A stretch of DNA of 64,000 bases from an uncultured Prevotellaceae bacterium (GCA_902768785.1 CACXMM010000003.1:62001-126000); one strand, 5' to 3'. Shown: positions 1-9,836, counted from the stretch's first letter. Numbers and translations: made by a program. Notes: generated from the letters alone by a model not told the origin.

Positions 1-501
1 ACGACCGGAAAGACCTTTTAGCGGACCGTGTGTTACCATGACACGGTCCCCTTTTTTTAGCTTCGCCTCATTCTCACTGAGGTATTTCTTCATGAGGAGT
101 TCGGGGTTGCACATAATCATAAACTCCTGCATCTGACGGGCGGGTATCTGGTAGAACACACTACTGCCACGAGTTTTACGGATGATGTAGAAGTGTCCTT
201 TGTAGCGTTCCTCCATCATACCTTGCAGCAGCTTGTCCTCCATGGTCTTCTTGATGAAAATCAGATTTGAGACAACAGGGCGCAGCTCATGACGGTGCTT
301 GCCCTCCCGGTCGATGAAATCAACGTCGTGCATCGGGAAGAACGACTCTATGTCCTTCCCAGTTAGATAATCTGCCATCTCCTTGGGACGCAGACCGTAA
401 AGCTGAACACCGAACCACGGTGTGGTGTCGCTGTCGTTCAATGCGCTCTCATCATAGATGGGCTTCTCATCATGGATATGATTCATCATCTCATTTCCCA
501 T
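1..501 (-). CDS. UpxY-type NusG-like transcription antiterminator, 3' end cut by window edge
   Basis: The minus-strand frame from ATG at 501 stays open to base 1 (167 codons) and leaves the window, so the protein is partial. The N-terminal half reads like a NusG NGN domain (WFGVQLYGLRPKEMADYL near residues 30-47) and the visible end is a KOW start (KKGDRVMVTHGPLKGLSGR). UpxY proteins are NusG paralogues that promote read-through of capsule operons in Bacteroidota. The start lies 3 bp beyond the prfC stop, so the two are probably co-transcribed and the ribosome site falls inside prfC. A polysaccharide operon may follow to the left, out of view. A generic NusG is less likely given the extended, charged N-terminus. 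Confidence 0.75.
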   Translation of the reverse strand, partial: MGNEMMNHIHDEKPIYDESALNDSDTTPWFGVQLYGLRPKEMADYLTGKDIESFFPMHDVDFIDREGKHRHELRPVVSNLIFIKKTMEDKLLQGMMEERYKGHFYIIRKTRGSSVFYQIPARQMQEFMIMCNPELLMKKYLSENEAKLKKGDRVMVTHGPLKGLSGR

Positions 502-504
502 CTT

Positions 505-2124
505 TCAAAACTCACTGGTGAAATGGAATTTAATATGCTCAAAGTCCTGCTGGGCCATCTGTAAGACATAGCCGGAGTCGGCCAGGAACACATCGCGCCC
601 TTCCTTATCCTTGGCCATATACTGGTACTTGCGTTTCTTAAAGGCCTCCAACTCTTTCTCGTCATCGGCCTCTATCCAGCAGGCTTTATACAGATGTACT
701 GGCTCCCAACGGCATTTCGCGTTGTACTCGTTCTCCAGACGGTATTGGATCACTTCGAACTGGAGCTGTCCCACCGTTCCGATAATCTTACGGTTGTTGA
801 ACTGGTTGACGAACATCTGAGCGACACCCTCATCCATCAGCTGATCGATACCTTTGTTCAGCTGCTTGGCTTTCATCGGGTCGTCGTTCTCGATATATTT
901 GAACATCTCGGGAGAGAAGGAGGGCAGACCGCGGAAATGCAGCTGCTCACCCTCCGTGAGGGTGTCACCGATCTTGAAGATACCGTTGTCGGGCAATCCC
1001 ACGATATCACCGGGATAAGCTTCCTCGATGGTGCTCTTGCGTTGTGCCATGAACTGGGTGGGAGAGGAGAAACGGACGGTCTTGCCCTGACGTACCAGCA
1101 AATAGGGCTGGTTGCGGACGAACTTACCGCTGCATACCTTACAGAAGGCGATGCAGGAACGGTGGTTCGGATCGATGTTGGCTGTGATCTTGAAGATAAA
1201 CCCAGTGAACTTCTCTTCTTCTGGATTCACCATGCGCTCCTCGGCCTTGGTGGGTTTCGGACTGGGTGCTATCTCGACAAAGCAGTTCAGCAGTTCCTGT
1301 ACACCGAAATTGTTCAGGGCGGAGCCGAAGAAGACTGGAGCCACCTCGGCAGTTCGGTAGGTCTCCACATCAAATTCTGGATAAACACCATCTACCAATT
1401 CCAGGTCTTCACGCAGCTTCTCAGCATCCTGTTCTCCAATAACATCATCAACAAACGGGTGACTGCTCCCCTCGTCCGTTGTGGAGGGGTTGGGAGTGAG
1501 GCTTACCTCCACCTTCTCGGTAACTCTTTGCTTATCGGGTGTGAACAAATCGAGTTTGTTCTCATAGATGTTATATACACCTTTGAACTTGGCTCCTTGG
1601 TTGATCGGCCATGACAGCGGACGTACCTTAATCTCCAGTTCCTGTTCCAGTTCATCGAGGAGGTCAAAGGGATCACGGCCCTCACGGTCCATTTTGTTGA
1701 TGAAGATGATGACGGGAGTGTTTCTCATCCGGCACACATTCATCAGCTTCCGTGTCTGTGCCTCCACACCTTTTGCCCCATCCACCACGATGATAGCGGA
1801 ATCCACGGCAGTCAGTGTGCGGTAGGTGTCCTCAGCAAAGTCTTGGTGACCCGGTGTGTCGAGGATATTCACCTTATACTCGATACCCGATTCCTCTGGT
1901 GTATAGTCAAATTCCATCACCGACGTGGATACAGAGATACCACGTTGTTTCTCGATATCCATCCAGTCGGAGGTGGCTGTCTTCTTGATCTTGTTACTCT
2001 TCACGGCACCCGCCACCTGAATCTGTCCACCGAACAGCAGGAACTTCTCTGTGAGGGTGGTCTTACCGGCGTCAGGGTGCGAGATGATCGCAAATGTCCT
2101 TCTTCTTTCTATCTCTTGATTCAT
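505..2124 (-). CDS. prfC: Peptide chain release factor 3
   Basis: RF3 is a translational GTPase that removes RF1/RF2 from the ribosome after termination. The 539-aa product has the G1 loop HPDAGKTT (residues 16-23), G3 DTPGH (89-93) and G4 NKMD (143-146), and the typical RF3 start [23 protein letters not shown]. Length is close to the family norm of about 525-530. Residues about 208-224 ([16 protein letters not shown]) look like an extra peptide in an otherwise conserved region, encoded by a C-rich tract at 1450-1506 of a kind seen elsewhere in this window. The gene sits downstream of rfbD, with a GxxExxY gene between them, and just upstream of the UpxY gene. Confidence 0.97.
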   Translation of the reverse strand: MNQEIERRRTFAIISHPDAGKTTLTEKFLLFGGQIQVAGAVKSNKIKKTATSDWMDIEKQRGISVSTSVMEFDYTPEESGIEYKVNILDTPGHQDFAEDTYRTLTAVDSAIIVVDGAKGVEAQTRKLMNVCRMRNTPVIIFINKMDREGRDPFDLLDELEQELEIKVRPLSWPINQGAKFKGVYNIYENKLDLFTPDKQRVTEKVEVSLTPNPSTTDEGSSHPFVDDVIGEQDAEKLREDLELVDGVYPEFDVETYRTAEVAPVFFGSALNNFGVQELLNCFVEIAPSPKPTKAEERMVNPEEEKFTGFIFKITANIDPNHRSCIAFCKVCSGKFVRNQPYLLVRQGKTVRFSSPTQFMAQRKSTIEEAYPGDIVGLPDNGIFKIGDTLTEGEQLHFRGLPSFSPEMFKYIENDDPMKAKQLNKGIDQLMDEGVAQMFVNQFNNRKIIGTVGQLQFEVIQYRLENEYNAKCRWEPVHLYKACWIEADDEKELEAFKKRKYQYMAKDKEGRDVFLADSGYVLQMAQQDFEHIKFHFTSEF

Positions 2125-2214
2125 ATCTTTTGTACGAGTTATTGTTAGGCACGGATTACACGGATTACACGGATTATTGATATACCGAATTGTTCGAATC
2201 TGTGCCTTAAGTAT
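2125..2214. repeat. 9-nt periodic repeat downstream of the GxxExxY gene (left flank)
   Basis: Bases 2150-2178 hold three units of the type CACGGATTA in a row. The same sequence appears inverted on the other side of the GxxExxY gene (2645-2677), so the gene lies between imperfect inverted repeats. No ORF is supported here. Confidence 0.8.
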
Positions 2215-2631
2215 CTATATTGTTTTAGGCTTAATCGGACTGATACCTTTGTACTCCTTATGGGAGGATGACGTGAATATCTTACGTTTCTGTTGGAGGG
2301 AGACACCGAAGTTTAGCAACAGACCCACTTCTATACCTGTAGCTTTCAAGTAATTAATCAGTTGCCATTCGTGTTCTGGACGAATCTCTTTCACTGCCTT
2401 TAGTTCTATAATCACCTTGTCCTCAATGACCATATCGGCCACATAGTGTCCAACCTTTTCTCCTTTATAATATACGTCAATCATTTTCTGGCATTCACAT
2501 TTGATTCCCTTTCTCATCAATTCTTTATATAAGGCATTTCCATATACAGCTTCTAGAAAGCCGAAGCCCAATATGCCATGTACTTCCTGGGCAGCATGTA
2601 TAATCTCTTTTGTTAAATCTTCATATAACAT
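2215..2631 (-). CDS. GxxExxY protein (PD-(D/E)XK-like), copy 1
   Basis: The 138-aa protein carries the family signature as GFLEAVY, preceded by HGILGF, and a nuclease-like strand pattern VADMVIEDKVIIELKAV in which D and ExK fit a PD-(D/E)XK core. The family is common in Bacteroidota, and its function is not established to my knowledge. It separates rfbD from prfC on the same strand and is bracketed by inverted 9-nt repeats (2150-2178 and 2645-2677), which suggests insertion as a cassette. Copies 2 and 3 (53511, 60355) are more like each other than like this one. This copy has a longer, basic C-terminal tail (SSSHKEYKGISPIKPKTI). Confidence 0.85.
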   Translation of the reverse strand: MLYEDLTKEIIHAAQEVHGILGFGFLEAVYGNALYKELMRKGIKCECQKMIDVYYKGEKVGHYVADMVIEDKVIIELKAVKEIRPEHEWQLINYLKATGIEVGLLLNFGVSLQQKRKIFTSSSHKEYKGISPIKPKTI

Positions 2632-2686
2632 AAGAATGAACTTTGAAAATCTGTGTAATCCGCGTAATCCGTGCCTAAAAATTTGA
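2632..2686. repeat. 9-nt periodic repeat upstream of the GxxExxY gene (right flank)
   Basis: Bases 2645-2677 read as three units of the type AATCYGYGY. They are the inverted counterpart of the tract at 2150-2178. The GxxExxY start lies 10-15 bp inside this flank. Confidence 0.75.
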
Positions 2687-3541
2687 TTACTCTTTCAACT
2701 TGGCAATACATTCTTCGAGACTCTCTTCCCAGTAGGGGATGTCAAGACCGAAGGTAGCTTTGATCTTTGTCTTGTCAAGCACGGAGTAGTGCGGACGGCT
2801 GGCGGGAGTGGGGTATTCATCAGTGTGCAGTGGGCGCACCCGACAACTGGTGATGCCGGCGATCCGGTGAATGGCCTTGGTGAAGTCATACCAGCTGATG
2901 ACACCCTCGTTGGAGAAGTGATACACTCCAGGAACGATCCCCTTGTTGATGATGGTCATGATAGCTGAGGCCAGGTCACGGGCATACGTCGGAGTACCGA
3001 TTTGATCAAAGATCACACCTAACTGCTCCTTCTCCTTACCCAGTCGTATCATCGTCTTCACGAAGTTATTCCCAAAACTGCTGTACATCCATGCCGTACG
3101 GATGATGACACTGTTCTTGCAGAACTTCTGTACGCCCAGTTCCCCGGCAAGTTTCGTCGATCCATAGACACTGTCCGGGCACGGCGTGTCGGTCTCCACG
3201 TATGGAGTATGCTTCGTACCGTTGAACACGTAGTCGGTGGATATTTGTATCATCCATCCACCCCGTTTCTCGACGGCTGCAGCCAGATAGGCGGGGGCCA
3301 CGGTGTTCAGACTGGTACACAGCTCCTTGTTGTCTTCTGCCTTATCCACGGCAGTGTAGGCAGCACAGTTCACGATACCGTCGATCTTCTTCTCTGCCAC
3401 GAACTGTTCCACGGCCAACTGGTTCGTGATATCCAGCTCTGCCACGTCGGTGTTATACCAGGTATGCTGTGTATTCTCTTTCTCAAGCAACTGCATCTCG
3501 TTGCCGAGTTGGCCGTTACAGCCGGTAATCAATATCTTCAT
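2687..3541 (-). CDS. rfbD: dTDP-4-dehydrorhamnose reductase
   Basis: RfbD/RmlD reduces dTDP-4-keto-L-rhamnose to dTDP-L-rhamnose, the last step of the rhamnose donor pathway. The 284-aa protein shows the Rossmann motif GCNGQLG (residues 7-13), ISTDYVFNG (100-108) and the YxxxK catalytic pair at Y126-K130 (VYGSTKLAGE). Length matches the family. It starts 4 bp after the DUF4924 stop, so the two are probably co-transcribed. The other rml genes are not in the window. Confidence 0.96.
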   Translation of the reverse strand: MKILITGCNGQLGNEMQLLEKENTQHTWYNTDVAELDITNQLAVEQFVAEKKIDGIVNCAAYTAVDKAEDNKELCTSLNTVAPAYLAAAVEKRGGWMIQISTDYVFNGTKHTPYVETDTPCPDSVYGSTKLAGELGVQKFCKNSVIIRTAWMYSSFGNNFVKTMIRLGKEKEQLGVIFDQIGTPTYARDLASAIMTIINKGIVPGVYHFSNEGVISWYDFTKAIHRIAGITSCRVRPLHTDEYPTPASRPHYSVLDKTKIKATFGLDIPYWEESLEECIAKLKE

Positions 3542-3545
3542 AAGC

Positions 3546-4199
<654 letters not shown>

Positions 4200-4235
4200 A
4201 ATAAACGCATAAAATGAACTGTTAACGAAGAACTG

Positions 4236-4907
4236 TTAATAGTGCGGCAGCTGATACAGGTTAAACACCGTACCGAAGAGAACGATGAGGGAAAAGATAA
4301 TCACGATGGAACCAATTACCTTATTAATAATAAGGATGCCACTCGTATCAAAGATTCCACGGATCTTGTCCACCAACCAGGTCAGACCATACCACCACAG
4401 CAACGCACCAAACGGGATGCTCAGATAACCCAGACACATCTCGATGGGGTGGTTGGGTACTACGAACGTAAACTGGGCGTACATGGCGATGAAGAGGAAG
4501 ATGATCAGGGGGTTGGAGAAGGTGACGAAGAATGCCGTCACTGCGTTATGGACCAGTGATCCTTTCTGTTTGCCGCTCACATGCATGTTCTTCATGGGAT
4601 CGCTGCGGTAGCAATAGATACCGAAACAAAGCAACATGATACTGCCGAACACCTGCAGCAGGTATTGATAGTGGGCGTTGTTGATCATGTCCATGACAAA
4701 CGACATACCGAAACCAGTGATGAGTGCATAGATGATGTCACTCACGGCGGCACCGATACCTGTCACAAAGCCATACCACCGTCCTTTGTTCAGCGTTCGC
4801 TGGATACATAGAATACCTACTGGTCCCATCGGTGCACTGGCGATGATCCCGATCAGTATTCCCTTGAATACCAGATTTACTATGTCAATATGAAACGCAA
4901 ATGGCAT
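4236..4907 (-). CDS. LysE-family translocator
   Basis: LysE-type exporters move amino acids or related compounds out of the cell. The protein has about six hydrophobic segments and the family-like start GILIGIIASAPMGPVGILC. An upstream Met at 4946 would give 236 aa, but a promoter (-33 at 4943-4946, -7 at 4916-4923) overlaps those codons. I therefore choose the Met at 4907 (223 aa). The transcript would then begin only a few bases before the start codon. Substrate is unknown. Confidence 0.82.
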   Translation of the reverse strand: MPFAFHIDIVNLVFKGILIGIIASAPMGPVGILCIQRTLNKGRWYGFVTGIGAAVSDIIYALITGFGMSFVMDMINNAHYQYLLQVFGSIMLLCFGIYCYRSDPMKNMHVSGKQKGSLVHNAVTAFFVTFSNPLIIFLFIAMYAQFTFVVPNHPIEMCLGYLSIPFGALLWWYGLTWLVDKIRGIFDTSGILIINKVIGSIVIIFSLIVLFGTVFNLYQLPHY

Positions 4908-4915
4908 ATCGCCTG

Positions 4916-4946
4916 CAAAGTTACGAAAAAACGAGGGAATAGCCAA
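4916..4946 (-). promoter_or_regulatory. Bacteroidota-type promoter for the LysE-family gene
   Basis: On the minus strand TTGG (4946-4943) is followed after 19 bp by TAACTTTG (4923-4916). This fits the -33 TTTG / -7 TAnnTTTG pattern. The start codon at 4907 lies 8 bp beyond the -7 box. Confidence 0.65.
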
Positions 4947-5030
4947 TCGTTTTTAAAGGTAATCTACGAAATTTTGTTAAATGAAGGAAATAACTTCCCT
5001 TGCTAACGGGCATAATAATAACTTTTTCCT

Positions 5031-5038
5031 TATCTTTG
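5031..5038 (+). promoter_or_regulatory. Candidate -7 box for the ROK kinase gene
   Basis: TATCTTTG fits TAnnTTTG. No good -33 TTTG sits 19-21 bp upstream. The leader to the ATG at 5112 would be about 70 nt. Confidence 0.45.
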
Positions 5039-5111
5039 CATAATGAATCAACGGGATTCTATAACCTATTCGAAGAAAGAAATATTCTAACAACTAAAAA
5101 CAATACGAAAG

Positions 5112-6092
5112 ATGAATAATCAAACAGAGATGAAGCCGTATGTGATCGGCTTGGATTTAGGAGGTACGAACTCCGTGTTCGGTATCGTTGACGCCCGTGG
5201 TGAGATCAAGGCTACCACTGCCATCAAGACTCAGGGCTACGACAAAGTGGAGGATTATGTTGACGCCTGTGTGGAGGCTTTGCAGGTGATTATCGACCAG
5301 GTGGGCGGCATCGAAACCATCAAGGCCATGGGTATCGGCGCTCCTAATGGTAACTACTATAGTGGAACCATCGAGTTTGCACCGAACCTCTCTTGGGCAC
5401 ACGATGGGGTGGTGCCTCTGGCCAAGCTGTTCAGTGAGCGACTGAATAATATTCCTGTCGGACTGACCAACGATGCCAATGCTGCTGCCGTGGGAGAGAT
5501 GATCTACGGTGTGGCGCGTGGCATGAAGAATTTCATTGTGATTACCTTGGGCACCGGCGTGGGCTCAGGTATCGTCATCAACGGTCAGCTGGTGTATGGC
5601 TGTGACGGATTTGCCGGAGAGTTGGGTCATGTCATCATGCGTCGTGAAAACGGACGTTCCTGCGGATGTGGTCGTTCAGGTTGTTTGGAGGCTTATTGCT
5701 CGGCAACGGGTGTGGCCCGTACGGCTCGTGAACTGTTATCTACGACCCAGGAACCCTCACTGCTGCGTGAGCTGGATCCCGAGAAGATCACCTCTCTGGA
5801 TGTATCTATAGCAGCAGGCAAGGGTGACAAGCTGGCCAAGGAAATCTATGAGTTCACAGGAGAGATGCTGGGTGAGGCCTGTGCTGACTTCGCCGCTTTC
5901 TCTTCTCCCGAGGCATTCATCTTCTTCGGCGGTATGACCAAGGCAGGCGATCTCATCATGGAGCCGATCAAGCGGAGCTACGACGAGCATGTGCTTCAGA
6001 TCTTCAAGGGCAAGGCAAAATTCCTGGTGAGTGGTCTTGATGGCGCCTCTGCTGCCATCCTCGGTGCTTCTGCCATCGGCTGGGAACTGTAA
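5112..6092 (+). CDS. ROK-family glucokinase-like sugar kinase
   Basis: ROK kinases phosphorylate glucose or other hexoses with ATP in the cytoplasm. The 326-aa protein has the phosphate-binding start GLDLGGTN (residues 13-20), VITLGTGVGSGIVING, the ExGH region (GELGHV) and the zinc-binding CGCGRSGCLEAY near residues 183-194. Length and motifs fit glucokinases of Bacteroidota, but substrate cannot be fixed from motifs alone. It is transcribed alone, with its own -7 box upstream and a strong hairpin terminator downstream. Confidence 0.92.
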   Translation: MNNQTEMKPYVIGLDLGGTNSVFGIVDARGEIKATTAIKTQGYDKVEDYVDACVEALQVIIDQVGGIETIKAMGIGAPNGNYYSGTIEFAPNLSWAHDGVVPLAKLFSERLNNIPVGLTNDANAAAVGEMIYGVARGMKNFIVITLGTGVGSGIVINGQLVYGCDGFAGELGHVIMRRENGRSCGCGRSGCLEAYCSATGVARTARELLSTTQEPSLLRELDPEKITSLDVSIAAGKGDKLAKEIYEFTGEMLGEACADFAAFSSPEAFIFFGGMTKAGDLIMEPIKRSYDEHVLQIFKGKAKFLVSGLDGASAAILGASAIGWEL

Positions 6093-6153
6093 TCCCGTGC
6101 CTTCGCACCCTCGTGCTCCCGATTACAGTAAGCGGAGCGGAGAGGAATAAACC

Positions 6154-6239
6154 AAATCCATCACAATCTTAACAGAATCTACCACATTGTGTTTCAATAC
6201 TTTGTTTGTAAGATTTTGTTAAGGTTGTGATGGATTTTT
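6154..6239 (+). terminator. Long hairpin terminator after the ROK kinase gene
   Basis: Arm 6154-6180 pairs with 6211-6237 over 27 positions, with two exceptions that can form G-U pairs. The 30-nt loop is AT-rich and the second arm runs into a T-run. Confidence 0.8.
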
Positions 6240-6319
6240 GCGTGAAGCGCATCCCCCTCAATGATGACACACTTTTGTCTTTTCATTTTCTTTCGTTATG
6301 TAAAAAACACGGGTTTTAT

Positions 6320-6350
6320 TTTGTTATTCCAGCAATTTGGGTTAACTTTG
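6320..6350 (+). promoter_or_regulatory. Promoter for the TsaC-like gene
   Basis: TTTG (6320-6323), 19 bp, TAACTTTG (6343-6350). The chosen ATG at 6357 lies only 6 bp beyond the -7 box, so the mRNA may be leaderless or nearly so. Confidence 0.75.
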
Positions 6351-6356
6351 CGCCCT

Positions 6357-6926
6357 ATGAATCAACAACAAGATATTGAAGCAGCGGTGAAAGTGCTGCG
6401 AAACGGAGGGGTGATCCTCTATCCCACGGATACCGTGTGGGGTATCGGCTGCGATGCCACCAATGCCGAGGCCGTGGCAAGGGTGTATGCCATCAAGCAA
6501 CGTGACGACTCCAAGGCGATGATCTGTCTGGTGGATAGTGATGTGCGACTGCAGCGCTATGTGAGGAACGTACCCGAGGTGGCCTGGGACCTGTTGGAAT
6601 TTGCCACGAAACCCACCACGGTGATCCTTGACAATGCCGTGAACCTGGCTCCCAATCTCATTGCCGCTGACGGTAGCATCGCCCTGCGCATCACTCAGGA
6701 ACCGTTCTCGAAGCAGCTGTGCTACCGGTTTCAGAAGCCTTTGGTAAGTACCAGCGCCAATATCAGTGGGGAACCCCCAGCACAGAATTTCTGTGATATC
6801 AGCGAACAGCTGCTGGAGGCTGTTGACTATGTCTGCTGGTCACGCCGGCAGGAACATAAGCCACACACCCCATCGAGCATCATCAAACTTACCCAGGATG
6901 GGGTGGTTACTATTATCAGGAAATGA
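6357..6926 (+). CDS. L-threonylcarbamoyladenylate synthase, TsaC/Sua5/YrdC type
   Basis: This family makes threonylcarbamoyl-AMP for the t6A37 modification of ANN-decoding tRNAs. The frame is open from 6261, but the promoter at 6320-6350 and family alignment favour ATG 6357, giving 189 aa. Visible motifs are GGVILYPTDTVWGIGCDA near the start, a KQRDDSKAM stretch, and SLRIT/STSANISGEP-like segments (IALRITQE, LVSTSANISGEPP). There is no C-terminal Sua5 domain. It overlaps the next gene by 4 nt (ATGA), so the two are translationally coupled. Confidence 0.92.
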   Translation: MNQQQDIEAAVKVLRNGGVILYPTDTVWGIGCDATNAEAVARVYAIKQRDDSKAMICLVDSDVRLQRYVRNVPEVAWDLLEFATKPTTVILDNAVNLAPNLIAADGSIALRITQEPFSKQLCYRFQKPLVSTSANISGEPPAQNFCDISEQLLEAVDYVCWSRRQEHKPHTPSSIIKLTQDGVVTIIRK

Positions 6927-8731
6927 GCGGATATACAACAGATCGTCAGAATCTCTCTTGGGTGCAACGCTTCCTGCGATGGCGTGAGGCGCATATCACC
7001 GACAAGCAGTTCACCCTACTGTTGAGCTTCTTCGTGGGACTGTTTGCCGCCGTGGCGGCTTTCGTGCTCCACTGGATAATCAACGAGATCGGCGTGTTGC
7101 TCACGGCGAGCTTCGACAATACGTCGTTCAACTGGCTCTATCTGGTCTATCCTGTCATTGGAATCTATCTCACCTCCTTGTTCGTGCGGTATGTGGTCAA
7201 GGATAATATCTCTCATGGTATCACCCGCATCCTCTATGCCATCTCACGGAAACAGAGCCGACTGCGCAGTCACAACTGCTGGAGCTCGGTGATAGCCTCA
7301 GCCATTACCATCGGCTTCGGTGGTTCTGTGGGAGCAGAGGCCCCCATCGTACTGACGGGTTCTGCCATCGGCAGTAACCTCGGCAAACTGTTCAAGATGG
7401 ACAATCGTACACTGATGCTGCTGGTGGGATGTGGGGCTGCGGCAGCCATCGCCGGCATCTTCAAGGCACCGATAGCCGGTCTGGTGTTTACCTTGGAGGT
7501 GTTGATGATCGACCTGACCATGGCTTCGCTGCTGCCGATCCTCGTATCGAGTGTTACAGCGGTGCTGTTCAGTTATGTGTTCAATGGCAGCGACTCGTTG
7601 TTTACCTTCACCAATGCCAACACCTGGGAGCTGGAAAGGATCCCTGCTTATATATTATTAGGTGTGTTCGGCGGAATCATCAGTCTGTACTTCATCCGGA
7701 TGATGACAGCCTGTGAGAATGTTTTCTCAAAGTTAGGCAGTAACCACTATGCAAAATTGCTCCTGGGCGGTGCCGTACTGAGTACGTTGATTTTCCTCTT
7801 CCCTTCTCTCTACGGTGAGGGATATAACAGCATTAACATTCTGTTGAACGGAAAGACGGAAGCCGACTGGAATACAATACTTAACAACTCGTTGTTCTAT
7901 GGTAGCGGTCATTTGTTGGTGCTGTATATTGCCTTGGTGTTGTTAACAAAAGTTTTCGCGACTTCCGCCACCAACGGAGGGGGAGGTTGTGGTGGAACAT
8001 TTGCACCGTCGTTGTTCATCGGAGCCTTCGGTGGCTTCCTCTTTGCCCGGGTGTGGAACATTGAACAAATCGGTGTATATATCCCTGAAGGAAACTTCGC
8101 GATGCTGGGCATGGCGGCGGTGATGGCGGGAGTGATGCATGCACCGCTCACAGGTATCTTCTTGATTGCTGAGCTGACAGGCGGTTATCAGCTGTTCATC
8201 CCTTTGATGGTGGTGAGCATCTTTGCCTATCTCACCATCATCATCTTCGAACCTCATAGTATCTATGGCATGCGGTTGGCAAGGGAAGGAAACCTCATCA
8301 CCCACCATACCGATCGTGCTGTACTCACGCTGATGTCGCTGAAGAGTATCATCGACCACACTTACACCTCAGTACATCCTGACATGAAACTGGGAGCCCT
8401 GGTGCATGCACTTAGTCGCAGCCGGTCCAACTTACTGCCGGTATTGGATGATGCCGGCACCTTCCTGGGGGAGGTGGATATCACGAAGATCCGCCATATC
8501 GTATTCCGTACGGAACTCTATCATCACTTCACGGTGCGACAGTTAATGGCAGAGCCTGCCGCTACCCTTGGGGTGAACGATCCGATGGAGGAGGTGATGA
8601 GGCAGTTCGAAAGGACACATGCTCCGATGCTGCCGGTACTTGACTCCGACAACCATCTCATTGGTTATATCTCACGAACCCACATGTATGCCACCTATCG
8701 CCAGCTTGTTGCGGATTTATCCGCCGAATGA
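6923..8731 (+). CDS. CLC-family chloride channel/antiporter with C-terminal CBS pair
   Basis: CLC proteins move chloride, or exchange it for protons, across the inner membrane. The 602-aa protein has about ten hydrophobic segments, the selectivity motif GSVGAEAP (residues about 133-141) and GGGCGGTFAPSLF (about 352-365). Two CBS domains follow, at about 470-530 and 540-598, which usually bind adenine nucleotides. The canonical GSGIP loop is replaced by a region around NISHGITRI. The start overlaps the TsaC-like stop (ATGA). Confidence 0.93.
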   Translation: MSGYTTDRQNLSWVQRFLRWREAHITDKQFTLLLSFFVGLFAAVAAFVLHWIINEIGVLLTASFDNTSFNWLYLVYPVIGIYLTSLFVRYVVKDNISHGITRILYAISRKQSRLRSHNCWSSVIASAITIGFGGSVGAEAPIVLTGSAIGSNLGKLFKMDNRTLMLLVGCGAAAAIAGIFKAPIAGLVFTLEVLMIDLTMASLLPILVSSVTAVLFSYVFNGSDSLFTFTNANTWELERIPAYILLGVFGGIISLYFIRMMTACENVFSKLGSNHYAKLLLGGAVLSTLIFLFPSLYGEGYNSINILLNGKTEADWNTILNNSLFYGSGHLLVLYIALVLLTKVFATSATNGGGGCGGTFAPSLFIGAFGGFLFARVWNIEQIGVYIPEGNFAMLGMAAVMAGVMHAPLTGIFLIAELTGGYQLFIPLMVVSIFAYLTIIIFEPHSIYGMRLAREGNLITHHTDRAVLTLMSLKSIIDHTYTSVHPDMKLGALVHALSRSRSNLLPVLDDAGTFLGEVDITKIRHIVFRTELYHHFTVRQLMAEPAATLGVNDPMEEVMRQFERTHAPMLPVLDSDNHLIGYISRTHMYATYRQLVADLSAE

Positions 8732-8773
8732 GCAGTGAAATATGATTGCGACGAATGCCCATCCTTGCGGTCT

Positions 8774-8796
8774 CCCCGCCCATTGTAGGGGCGGGG
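8774..8796 (+). terminator. GC-rich hairpin between the CLC gene and fmt
   Basis: CCCCGCCC (8774-8781) pairs with GGGCGGGG (8789-8796) across a 7-nt loop, and a second GGGGCGGGG follows. No T-run is present, so a role in termination is uncertain; the tract could also be one of the C-rich dispersed repeats. Confidence 0.4.
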
Positions 8797-8852
8797 TCAG
8801 GGGCGGGGTCAGTAATCTCTCGTTTCCCTTCAATCTTTAAACGTTAAATGGT

Positions 8853-9836
8853 ATGAACAAAAAAGACTTAAGAATCATATTCATGGGAACCCCCGAGTTT
8901 GCGGTGGGCACCCTCCATGCCCTTGTAGAGGGCGGATATAACGTGGTGGCTGTGGTGACGCAACCCGATAAACCCGTGGGACGCCATCAGGATACCCTGC
9001 AACCTTCCGAAGTGAAGAAATATGCCTTGTCGCATGGACTTCCCGTACTTCAGCCCGAAAAGATGAAAGACCCTGCTTTTGTGGAACAGCTACGTGACTA
9101 TCACGCTGATCTGCAGGTGGTTGTGGCTTTCCGAATGCTACCCGAAGTGGTGTGGGCTATGCCACGTTTCGGTACTTTTAACGTACATGCGGCCCTATTG
9201 CCCCAATACCGGGGTGCTGCACCCATCAACTGGGCGGTGATCAATGGTGAGACAGAAACGGGTGTCACCACCTTCTTCCTCGACCATGACATCGACACTG
9301 GTAGGATCATCCTCCAGAAACATTTCCCGATTCCAGATGAGGCCGATGTGGAATATGTCTATGATGGACTGATGCATCTCGGAGCTGAGATTGCCGTGGA
9401 GACCATCGATCTGATACTTGAGGGTGACGGTCAGGTGGAGAGCATCGATCAAGAAACTTTTGCCATCGATACAAAGACAACAGTCCTTCATCCTGCCCCC
9501 AAAATTTTTAAGGAAACCTGTGAGATCAACTGGCAGCAGACGGCCAAGCAGATCTATGACTTCATCCGCGGTCTCAGTCCTTACCCCGGTGCATGGACCA
9601 CACTCCAGATGCCTGATGGGAAACAGACAGTCCTGAAAATCTTCAAGACCGCCAAGACCTCCCTCTCCACCCAATTGGAGACGGGCAGACTGAAAGAAGA
9701 GAACAAACGTCTATACGTGGCGGTACAAGGTCAGCTTTTGGAACTTGTGGAGATTCAGCTGACGGGCAAGAAGCGCATGCTTGCCCGCGACTTCCTCAAT
9801 GGTTTCAGAGGCATTGAAGAAGCTAAAGTGGTATGA
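8853..9836 (+). CDS. fmt: Methionyl-tRNA formyltransferase
   Basis: Fmt formylates initiator Met-tRNA. The 327-aa protein has the start RIIFMGTPEFAV, the catalytic region NVHAALLPQYRGAAPINW (residues 110-127) with the conserved Asn and His, and the Asp-bearing loop DHDIDTG (144-150). A C-terminal OB-like domain follows. Length is near the family norm of about 315-325. It is convergent with the C10 protease gene. Confidence 0.97.
   Translation: MNKKDLRIIFMGTPEFAVGTLHALVEGGYNVVAVVTQPDKPVGRHQDTLQPSEVKKYALSHGLPVLQPEKMKDPAFVEQLRDYHADLQVVVAFRMLPEVVWAMPRFGTFNVHAALLPQYRGAAPINWAVINGETETGVTTFFLDHDIDTGRIILQKHFPIPDEADVEYVYDGLMHLGAEIAVETIDLILEGDGQVESIDQETFAIDTKTTVLHPAPKIFKETCEINWQQTAKQIYDFIRGLSPYPGAWTTLQMPDGKQTVLKIFKTAKTSLSTQLETGRLKEENKRLYVAVQGQLLELVEIQLTGKKRMLARDFLNGFRGIEEAKVV

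Noticed and set aside
694-1614. 306-aa plus-strand ORF
   Set aside because: Antisense shadow of prfC; no motif and no start signal.
8853-9674. Antisense ORFs over fmt
   Set aside because: Shadows of a well-supported gene; no independent evidence.
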